This document shows, one piece after another, positions 42,662-48,950 of a DNA stretch of 48,950 bases (position 1 is the stretch's first letter; the number at the start of each line of letters is the position of its first letter). Both the position numbers and the translations under genes were made by a program. Source of the stretch: Baffinella frigidus. Lineage: Eukaryota > Cryptophyceae > Cryptomonadales > Baffinellaceae. Location: contig MU647854.1 of the NCBI GenBank assembly GCA_026770585.1, forward strand, positions 1-48,950, in the 5' to 3' direction. The notes under the pieces were generated by a model that searched no databases, was not told the DNA's origin, and saw nothing but the letters and a program-made list of their open reading frames with translations.

Positions 42662-43702
42662 TCAAACCACACTCGTCGCTTTCACACGACCGTCCGAGGA
42701 CATGTCGTCATACAAAAAGTCATGCCTTTCCCGCCAATCAACCCACATCCTCTCTAAATTGTTCGCATTCGTGTGTCCAACAACGTGAATATCACTCAGT
42801 AGAGCCCGCCATGGCCACTTTGACGGTAGCGGAAAGAGGGATTCGACATGATGCATGTCAGTGACTGCACCTTGCAGGAGAGTAACCACCGTGATAAAGT
42901 TCGTGAAATTGACAAGATAATGCTCCCACGCGATATTGTGACGTAACACCAACAGCCTCTGACTGCGTGTAAGCGTGTCTGGTGCGGTCAGATCGACACG
43001 GGCTACGCGTAGAAAGCTGCATTCTTGCATGTACAACAACCCGGCATTGTATAGAGCCATAAAACCTGGTTTGTGATGCAGTGTTAGAACATAATAGAGT
43101 GTTATGGGTGAAGATTTAGAGAGGGGCTTGGCCAAGTTCTTACGATTGTCGCGATACACAGCAGAAAGTCCGTTCACATCCCCAAATGACAAATACCGCA
43201 ATTCCGCAGTTGTTGTGACATGGTCAGACGACGGGACCATCAAAAGGTCTGCATGTATCTGTTCTATGTCACGGCGACGTGCTTGCCACCGGCGCTCCAT
43301 CTCATCCCTCTTCTTTTTCCAGACGAGCTTCATTGCAATACTACGCCGCTGTCGACGGTGGAACGCTTGCGACATACCCCGCACCCCTTCATGGACAACC
43401 ACAGCCACTCTAAATGATTCCAACACAGAACACCGCGGAACGAGACGGTGTTGGCGGTACGGACAGGGCAACATGCTGAACGGCAATATCACGTTCGCTG
43501 GTAATACGAATAACTTGCGGATAACTGTATTACTTCTCGCATGCATGTTCCCCACCACGGAAGTAATCAACCGCGGGTCACTTGCAGCGACACGCAAAGA
43601 TTTGCTTGTCCGCATAAGAAGATTCAGCGAATTTAGGGAGTCTATACTCTCCGCAATAATAGGGAGAAGCAATACGAGGATCTCTTCCCCGGTGGTAACC
43701 AT
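42662..43702 (-). CDS. F-box-like protein, 346 aa
   Basis: The longest frame starts with TTG at 43747; the first ATG ends at 43702. Residues about 5-50 fit an F-box-like pattern: LLLPIIAESIDSLNSL, then LLMRTSKSLR and DPRLIT, matching LP...LxxLxxLxxLxxxSKxxRxLxxDPxL. F-box proteins bind Skp1 and recruit substrates to SCF ubiquitin ligases. The rest (about 120-170) holds a highly basic stretch (RRQRRSIAMKLVWKKKRDEMERRW) that could bind nucleic acid, and then an alpha-rich region of unknown type ending in Trp/Arg-rich sequence. No ubiquitin-related partner gene is seen nearby, so the F-box call is moderate. An out-of-frame upstream ATG precedes the start in the leader. Confidence 0.65.
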   Translation of the reverse strand: MVTTGEEILVLLLPIIAESIDSLNSLNLLMRTSKSLRVAASDPRLITSVVGNMHARSNTVIRKLFVLPANVILPFSMLPCPYRQHRLVPRCSVLESFRVAVVVHEGVRGMSQAFHRRQRRSIAMKLVWKKKRDEMERRWQARRRDIEQIHADLLMVPSSDHVTTTAELRYLSFGDVNGLSAVYRDNRKNLAKPLSKSSPITLYYVLTLHHKPGFMALYNAGLLYMQECSFLRVARVDLTAPDTLTRSQRLLVLRHNIAWEHYLVNFTNFITVVTLLQGAVTDMHHVESLFPLPSKWPWRALLSDIHVVGHTNANNLERMWVDWRERHDFLYDDMSSDGRVKATSVV

Positions 43703-43841
43703 TCTTAACAAATGTTGAAACCATAAACCGAACTGTATCTGTCTCAACGGCGTTCTTTTTTAGTACGCTATGTTCCATACTGATAAATACTCGAATAAAT
43801 CCGAATATAAATAATATAAATTTATGTGGAAATAAATACGT

Positions 43842-43849
43842 TATATAAA
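43842..43849 (+). promoter_or_regulatory. TATATAAA box
   Basis: Strong TATA box 29 bp before the ATG at 43878, in an AT-rich divergent region that also serves the F-box-like gene (TATTTA in minus sense near 43789). Confidence 0.6.
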
Positions 43850-43877
43850 CAACGTGGGCCGAAGCCAGTTCATTGGT

Positions 43878-46800
43878 ATGGCGCCTACTGAAGAGAGTGG
43901 GTATGACCGACAATACCCGAGATTGGCGACAAAGGCCCGACAGCTAGTCCTTGAAACGAGAGCAGCCCAAGTTATGCTTTCCAATCAAGAGATATGGAAA
44001 GGATTCCAGAAATTTGCAAAATTCCACGAGGGACTTAGAGAAACGGTGGAAGAGCATGAACATCATCCCAATCTACCAGTAGTGAACGGCACAACATTGT
44101 TGACAGACGCTGCCACACACGTCAACGTTGTGACTATGGTGGCGAAGTGTGTAAAACAATACGACTGTAAGAATTTTGAAGCATCCTCCAAGCTGTTTGA
44201 TGGCTGGGGGAAGGCTATAATTGACGTACCTGCACTGGAAAAGAACCTCCATCTTTCTTGGAGAGGAGACCCACTGAGTACGCGTAAGTTGATCTTCTAT
44301 ATGGGTAATATGAAACAACAGCGATGGATATTCCGATTTAGTATGATGTGGATGTACAAAAACCACCGCAAAGAGTTCAATGACAACATACATGCAATCC
44401 CTTCCCTGATGTCGTTGCAAGAACTGCCCGAGATTCTCAGCTACTGTCTTAACCCTGTTGAAAGCAAACTCTTTGGAATCGGAACGGCGTATAGAAAACA
44501 CCTTCTCTCGAAACAGACACATGCTTTCGACGCTAGAGGTCTTTGTCCGTACGACCCTCTCATGCCTGCCAGGCAACCGACTGAATTCAAAGACGGGAAC
44601 TGGAAGAAGGCGCAACGTCAAGCGTTTGCAGATTCTAAGGGGATACCTCTCGATGATATCTATGAGCTACACTACGATAGCGACCAACGACGCCTAATGA
44701 CACTCATTGCTGACGTAAACTACCTGTACAAGATGGTAAGACAATTTCAATACACACCCGCGTGTGGAGATCTGGATCGTCTGATACGTGTTGACCCGAT
44801 GCCTTTCTTTGAAAAATTCCTAGATTCAGACGGGTCTTATACCCCGGTCAACTACCTCGACCTTATTCCCACCAATGATACTGCTACAGCGAGTATTATC
44901 AAAAAGCGGTCCCATGTGCTTAAAAATCTCAAAGAAGATGAAGAGATGGGTTCAGATGATGACGATGATGACGATGTCTCCACCGAAGACGGTTTCCCTA
45001 GTAGGTATTATTGCTGTTATTTTGAAATACCGGACAGTTTCCTGAGAAAAGACCGTACTATCATCTCTACACTTGATCGGTGTACATTCTTGGAGAGCAT
45101 CAAGGAAAAGGTAACATCAGTATTGACCGACACGTTCAACAATGTCTCAGAAAACCTTCTATCAATGAAAAGTGATTCCGGGTTCAAACCACAAAAAGAT
45201 ATGAAACTAAGCCATTACGACCGCCCAGAATACTTCAAGGAACTAGAGACAAAATACCACCCCCCTTATGTAGGACCACCCCTGACCAAGAAGGGACCCC
45301 CCTGCTGGTATGAAGGCCGGTTTGAAGATGTCGACGCAATCCAGGATATTATCAAGGAACAGGACGAACACACCTATGCATGGTTTAAAGCCTACGGTGG
45401 TGAATTCATGTTTCTCAACCCGGAGGATGTTGAGACACCCGAGACCCACGAAACGCTTCAGGAGCAAGTTGACTGGTATGAGAACGCATGTATTCAGTTT
45501 TTCTACCCACGAACATACGAAAAAGAATGGACACCGGAAGACGACGAGAGGGTCCGTGAATATGAGGTTATGGATTACTACAGGAGTACTCCGTGGACAA
45601 AATACGATGTCCGTAGTCTACGGGATGTTGGAGACATCACCAAAAAGGCAAACCAGCAAAACAAGTTGCTCAAACGTAAAGGGTTTGTAAACGATACGGT
45701 GAAGGGTGAATACAAGGAATACCTCAAGGGAGTGCAGGCGGAAAAATCTATAAAGACAAAAGAGACACGGAGAGAAGAACAGGCAAAACATGAAAAATTC
45801 AATTTCTCGGATTTCAGGAAGAACGCATTCTTCCGCGAGGTAGTGGAACTTTTTGTAAAGGGTCTGTTATTCGAACTTGACCAGGTGAAACGCATCGAAT
45901 CAGGGGAGGAAGGAGTCCAACTACACGGGATGTATGCAAAATGGGCTCCATCCCCCAACCACCATCATGACAAGGCTACCGGCATCGCTTCTGCTATTTC
46001 AGACAGGCTCGCAGTGGAACTCTCCTGGGGTTCGAATGCTCGAAATGCAGGGTCCCTCTACAACTATGCCCATATGGTATTGTCACCCATCCGTAAAGCT
46101 GCTAAGATCGCCGAGAGCTTTCTGGGCCACAAACAGCCAAAATGGTCTGAAATAGATTATGCAAAATTGTCAGCGTGGGCAATGCAACATGGCTGGCAGA
46201 AGTTGCTATTGAAGAATGACCCGAAGGGTTTGGAGGAATATCTCGAGTCTGCCCCCGCACAACTATCAGCCACAAAGATTCGCCCGGAGGATGTAATGCA
46301 AGCACAGATTAATGCAATGGAATGCCTAGGGGCGGTGATTGCTGCCGATCATGTGACTCATTGGATTCGTGAACGGTTCGTCGGCAACAAGGTCGTGGAC
46401 GAGACAATGAAGTATCTCACGTTTTATAGGTCGTACGATGGTATGCAATACATGGGAGACCCAACAAATATGGGTATTGTAAAGCGTCTAAAAAAGGAAG
46501 CACAAATGAAACTTAGTGTCGCGGTGAAGCAGTGGAAGTCGATGCTACTCGACACTTTGAAGGCTTTCCAAAAGATAAAGAAGAGTCAGGACCCCCACCG
46601 GGAGTGTGTCGTGACGATATTGGACCACGTTTCCACGTGGTCTGGATACGATATTACGGGCAAGACCACCGCTATCCTTCTCGCAACTTCTACACGTGTT
46701 AAAGGATCTCCATGGCACAATGATAACGGTTCTGACATTGTGTGTTCGTATGGTTCAACTGCAAGTTACCAGACGGTGTCTGCCAAACCAAACGCGGTCA

Positions 46801-47360
46801 GAGGAGGCGAGGCTCTCTTCACGGTAGATGCAGAGAAACAATACGACTCCATGAAAGCCGGTCGTTTTGGACATAGTCGACAGGCCAACGTATACCAATC
46901 TGTGGACTTGGTCACACAGCGTGCTATAGAACATAATATAACAGCAAAGGAGTTTGCGACATGGACTCTAGTGTTTATTTCCGACCGTGAATTTGACGAA
47001 CCGGAATCACTCAAGTCGAGATGGCATATTGACCACACCCTCCCATACAAAAAGATGCGTAATCAGATTGATGCCGCTGGCTTTGGGGGAGCTGCTGGAT
47101 ACCCCAAGTTCATATTCTACAGAGAAAACAGTGATGAAAATGAGAAGAACACAAGTGGTATACCGGTAGAGAGTGACACCGTTCCCGGGGTCGTGTTGAT
47201 GAGCGGGGATTCCAACAGTTCTATTGCAGACATCCTCGAAATGTGTTTCGCGAAAGGGGTTACATCGACCAAAACTGCTATGCAGAGGGCCTTAGGTAGG
47301 AGACGTTTCGACCAGGTGAGGTCACGGGTTACCCTCTACAGGAATTGTCTGGAAATGTAA
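43878..47360 (+). CDS. DUF2828 protein (Ro60/TROVE-like plus vWA), 1160 aa
   Basis: The longest frame starts with GTG at 43854; ATG 43878 gives MAPTEESG. Residues about 20-360 form a DUF2828-type alpha-helical N-terminal region. A poly-Asp stretch (about 365-380) and a charged linker follow. The family core begins near 686 (AKWAPSP, then GIASAISDRLA), with YNYAHMVLSPIRK, a W-x-x-I-D-Y and a KIRPEDVM motif near 800. The C-terminal vWA-like part has SDREFD (from 1035), GYPKFIFY and GVVLMSG, matching the family's SDMxFD, P-x-I-V-F-W and G-V-x-x-x-SG. The first metal-binding motif, usually D-x-S-x-S, appears as ATSTRVKGSP near 936, so the MIDAS looks degenerate. DUF2828 proteins occur in plants, fungi and large DNA viruses; the biological role is poorly defined, and RNA binding by analogy with Ro60 is inference. 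Confidence 0.85.
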   Translation: MAPTEESGYDRQYPRLATKARQLVLETRAAQVMLSNQEIWKGFQKFAKFHEGLRETVEEHEHHPNLPVVNGTTLLTDAATHVNVVTMVAKCVKQYDCKNFEASSKLFDGWGKAIIDVPALEKNLHLSWRGDPLSTRKLIFYMGNMKQQRWIFRFSMMWMYKNHRKEFNDNIHAIPSLMSLQELPEILSYCLNPVESKLFGIGTAYRKHLLSKQTHAFDARGLCPYDPLMPARQPTEFKDGNWKKAQRQAFADSKGIPLDDIYELHYDSDQRRLMTLIADVNYLYKMVRQFQYTPACGDLDRLIRVDPMPFFEKFLDSDGSYTPVNYLDLIPTNDTATASIIKKRSHVLKNLKEDEEMGSDDDDDDDVSTEDGFPSRYYCCYFEIPDSFLRKDRTIISTLDRCTFLESIKEKVTSVLTDTFNNVSENLLSMKSDSGFKPQKDMKLSHYDRPEYFKELETKYHPPYVGPPLTKKGPPCWYEGRFEDVDAIQDIIKEQDEHTYAWFKAYGGEFMFLNPEDVETPETHETLQEQVDWYENACIQFFYPRTYEKEWTPEDDERVREYEVMDYYRSTPWTKYDVRSLRDVGDITKKANQQNKLLKRKGFVNDTVKGEYKEYLKGVQAEKSIKTKETRREEQAKHEKFNFSDFRKNAFFREVVELFVKGLLFELDQVKRIESGEEGVQLHGMYAKWAPSPNHHHDKATGIASAISDRLAVELSWGSNARNAGSLYNYAHMVLSPIRKAAKIAESFLGHKQPKWSEIDYAKLSAWAMQHGWQKLLLKNDPKGLEEYLESAPAQLSATKIRPEDVMQAQINAMECLGAVIAADHVTHWIRERFVGNKVVDETMKYLTFYRSYDGMQYMGDPTNMGIVKRLKKEAQMKLSVAVKQWKSMLLDTLKAFQKIKKSQDPHRECVVTILDHVSTWSGYDITGKTTAILLATSTRVKGSPWHNDNGSDIVCSYGSTASYQTVSAKPNAVRGGEALFTVDAEKQYDSMKAGRFGHSRQANVYQSVDLVTQRAIEHNITAKEFATWTLVFISDREFDEPESLKSRWHIDHTLPYKKMRNQIDAAGFGGAAGYPKFIFYRENSDENEKNTSGIPVESDTVPGVVLMSGDSNSSIADILEMCFAKGVTSTKTAMQRALGRRRFDQVRSRVTLYRNCLEM

Positions 47361-47369
47361 ATACGAAAC

Positions 47370-47456
47370 GAGCGTTTTGGATGGGTATCCGTTTTGCATG
47401 GGTATCCGTTTTGCATGGGTATACCCAAAACGGATACTCCGTTTTGCAAAACGCTC
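47370..47456. repeat. Palindromic repeat cluster downstream of the DUF2828 gene
   Basis: An outer inverted repeat, GAGCGTTTTG (47370-47379) and CAAAACGCTC (47447-47456), encloses two tandem 17-bp copies of atgggtatccgttttgc (47381-47397, 47398-47414). It also encloses an inner inverted repeat of 12 bp, GTATCCGTTTTG (47402-47413) with CAAAACGGATAC (47426-47437). A perfect 14-bp palindrome, CGTTTTGCAAAACG, lies at 47440-47453. It could be a replication origin, a transcription-end hairpin or an element remnant. Confidence 0.85.
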
Positions 47457-47516
47457 GCCCACGCGTGTGTGGGTGTGTGTGGGGTTGTGGGTCTGTGTGT
47501 GTGGGGCGTTCACTCT
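47457..47516. repeat. G/T-rich low-complexity tract
   Basis: After the palindromic cluster, the plus strand becomes gtgtgtgggtgtgtgtgggg-like with several G runs (47466-47504). It could form G-quadruplex on this strand. No coding frame. Confidence 0.6.
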
Positions 47517-47620
47517 ACGAATTAAATACAAACATTAAATCCACAAGATTGTTTCGAGTAAGTACAAACAATCAATCGGCAAGGTTTGGGTAGGGACTAG
47601 AGACAATGTAGTTGAACACA

Positions 47621-47626
47621 TTTATT
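47621..47626 (-). terminator. AATAAA poly(A) signal (minus sense)
   Basis: Plus-strand TTTATT, 24 bp beyond the stop of the minus gene ending at 47650. Confidence 0.5.
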
Positions 47627-47649
47627 CACACATGACCCATACTCACGTA

Positions 47650-48234
47650 TTAGTCCAAACCGAAACACGACGGCATGTCTTCTTCCATGGACACCTCCAC
47701 AAACTTCCGCTTCGACGGCTTCGCCCACACCGTCGCATGCAGCTCCTGGCAAAACCTGTTGGCATATCCACGGTTCCACGGGTCGTAGGTAGGCGAGCTC
47801 GGTCCACTGTCCGAGCCCCCGAGCCTTGAAACGAAGGCGCGGTGCAAGCGCACTGTCTCGATATGCCGGGCGGCGAGGAGCTTCTTCTTGGTGTTCACGG
47901 GAGACTTGGGTGTTTCGTAGTGCGAGGCGGGGCTGGACCTCAAGGAGGTCTCACTGTCGGTCTCATCAAGACCACCCAAGTCCCCCCAAACATTACCGGC
48001 GTCGCAAACGCGGTTGAGGGTGGCTTCTTCTTCACCTGTACGGAAGTAGAGCACCTCGCTATCCTCCTTGTTGCTGTGGTCGACGCGGCACGGGCTGCTG
48101 TAGCCGAGGATGTCCCAACCACTCCCAATATGGGCCATATAAGGATCGTCGTCGGGCAAGATCTCGGTGCGTGTGTTGGAGTCCGGGTTGCAGTTCGAGA
48201 GGTGGCGACGTGCATTGAAATGAGGTACGGACAT
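47650..48234 (-). CDS. Unknown protein, 194 aa
   Basis: The ATG at 48232-48234 is the first in frame. The first 75 residues are polar with His, Asp and Asn. The centre (about 90-125) is Ser/Pro/Thr-rich (SLRSSPASHYETPKSP), probably disordered and phosphorylated at SP/TP sites. The C-terminal half is partly helical with Arg/His, then an FCQELHATVW segment, a PSKRKF basic patch and an acidic end. No signal peptide, membrane helix or recognised family. A TATTTAAA box (48291-48298, minus sense) lies 57 bp upstream and AATAAA follows 24 bp after the stop, so it has complete gene signals of its own. Confidence 0.65.
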   Translation of the reverse strand: MSVPHFNARRHLSNCNPDSNTRTEILPDDDPYMAHIGSGWDILGYSSPCRVDHSNKEDSEVLYFRTGEEEATLNRVCDAGNVWGDLGGLDETDSETSLRSSPASHYETPKSPVNTKKKLLAARHIETVRLHRAFVSRLGGSDSGPSSPTYDPWNRGYANRFCQELHATVWAKPSKRKFVEVSMEEDMPSCFGLD

Positions 48235-48290
48235 GATCGTGTCACTGGCCGTGTTTGGTGGTGAGGAATAACACGGAACCGTCCAAGAAC

Positions 48291-48298
48291 TTTAAATA
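48291..48298 (-). promoter_or_regulatory. TATTTAAA box (minus sense)
   Basis: Plus-strand tttaaata. TATA-like element 57 bp upstream of the ATG at 48234. Confidence 0.45.
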
Positions 48299-48356
48299 CT
48301 AAACAGCTGTAAACACATTTAAAAGAAATTCGATTTGGTGACACGTGGTACCATCC

Positions 48357-48362
48357 TTTATT
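48357..48362 (-). terminator. AATAAA poly(A) signal (minus sense)
   Basis: Plus-strand TTTATT, 27 bp beyond the stop of the mucin-like membrane gene ending at 48389. Confidence 0.5.
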
Positions 48363-48388
48363 TGTCAACTTAAGTTGGCATCACTATG

Positions 48389-48950
48389 TCACCCCATTCT
48401 GTCTCTATTTGGGAACATCACATATCTATCATACGCCACATCGCCTAGATATATTACAGCCGAATCAAGCATACCTCCTTTGTACTGTCTATCCCCTTGT
48501 GTATACATACCATGCTGTATGTTCCCCGTGCCACGGTGAGGGGGAGACCTCGACATGTTCATAATATAGCAAACACCAGTGATACACGACACGACAACAC
48601 AGAAGATCACAGCTATAATTAGGACAGATACAATTGTAATAGATGCGGGGAGCAACTCCGAGAAGCTTTCAGTGATCTTTGATATTCCTCCAGACGTAGA
48701 CACACTTGAGTCCGTTGTTGTAGTGGTAGTTCTGGTGGTTGTTGTATTGATTGTAGTGACGACTGGAGTGGTTGTAGTGGTTGGAGTGGGAGCTGGAGTG
48801 GCTGCAGTGGGGGCTGGAGTGGTTGTAGTGGTTGAAGGGGGGACTGGAGTGGTTGTAGTGATTGAAGGGGGAGCTGGAGTGGTTGTAGTGGTTGAAGGGG
48901 GAGCTGGAGTGGTTGTAGTGGTTGAAGGGGGAGCTGGAGTGGTTGTAGTG
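48389..48950 (-). CDS. Mucin-like type I membrane protein, C-terminal part (5' truncated)
   Basis: The frame is open from the right edge of the window to a TGA at 48389-48391. The visible N-terminal part is a Thr/Pro stalk of about 10-residue repeats TTTTTPAPPS, decaying into plain poly-Thr with Asn and Asp. This kind of stalk is usually heavily O-glycosylated. A short Ser/Gly segment leads into one transmembrane helix (ASITIVSVLIIAVIFCVVV and following). A cytoplasmic tail of about 55 residues with Tyr-containing motifs (YKGG, DVAYDRY) ends the protein. The ectodomain lies outside the window. The layout, a stalk then helix then short tail, matches the 1526-aa protein at the other side of the window, so it may be another surface protein. 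A GTG at 48703 is not a start. Confidence 0.75.
   Translation of the reverse strand, partial: TTTTPAPPSTTTTTPAPPSTTTTTPAPPSITTTTPVPPSTTTTTPAPTAATPAPTPTTTTTPVVTTINTTTTRTTTTTTDSSVSTSGGISKITESFSELLPASITIVSVLIIAVIFCVVVSCITGVCYIMNMSRSPPHRGTGNIQHGMYTQGDRQYKGGMLDSAVIYLGDVAYDRYVMFPNRDRMG
48780..48950. repeat. 30-bp tandem repeat at the right edge
   Basis: Copies of gttgaagggggagctggagt plus ten bases at 30-bp period, running off the window. They encode the TTTTTPAPPS stalk on the minus strand; copies towards 48780 are diverged. Confidence 0.85.

Noticed and set aside
43578-43913. Minus-strand frame of 111 residues
   Set aside because: Overlaps the F-box-like gene start and the DUF2828 promoter; no features beyond a chance hydrophobic run.
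1-48950. CRISPR arrays, tRNA and rRNA genes
   Set aside because: All tandem repeats found are coding or palindromic without spacer structure, and no cloverleaf or rRNA-like block was seen in the gaps.

Overview
The window looks like part of a large eukaryotic DNA virus genome, or a virus-derived region. A very compact, intron-poor protist nuclear genome cannot be excluded. Coding is dense on both strands, no introns are evident, intergenic gaps are mostly 25-360 bp, TATA-like boxes lie very close to start codons, and AATAAA signals follow several genes. No polymerase, major capsid protein, terminase or packaging ATPase is present, so I do not assign a family. I found no bacterial operon structure, tRNA, rRNA or CRISPR.

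Layout. 1-1.4 kb: 3' end of a Pro-rich repeat gene, then a C2H2 zinc-finger gene facing it. 1.7-2.3 kb: a small collagen-like protein. 2.6-34.7 kb: about 32 kb almost wholly given to giant secreted or surface Cys-rich proteins. These are a 1526-residue type I membrane protein (-), a roughly 1300-residue secreted protein (-), a giant (+) frame running from 12255 to 30926 and broken by one in-frame TAA at 14694-14696, and a 1209-residue secreted protein (+). Two small membrane proteins (+) sit between the first two. The giant frame combines GCC2/GCC3- and TNFR-like Cys repeats, discoidin-like and LamG-like sandwiches, two Gly-rich domains and one complete seven-bladed RCC1 propeller, with a second degenerate one.

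34.7-42.4 kb: smaller, mostly intracellular proteins. They include a 1075-residue protein with a possible papain/transglutaminase-like Cys-His motif, a six-helix DRAM/Frag1-like membrane protein, an acidic nuclear-type protein, a 58-residue Cys/His miniprotein, two unknowns, a coiled-coil protein and a stand-alone chromodomain protein. 42.7-48.2 kb: an F-box-like protein, a 1160-residue DUF2828 (Ro60/TROVE-like plus vWA) protein, a palindromic repeat cluster and an unknown basic protein. 48.4 kb to the end: the C-terminal part of a mucin-like type I membrane protein.

The left half therefore looks like an extracellular, adhesion or virion-surface module, and the right half a nuclear or host-manipulation module. 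Both ends of the window lie inside coding minisatellites (Pro-rich on the left, Thr/Pro-rich on the right), which suggests it was cut or assembled at repeats.
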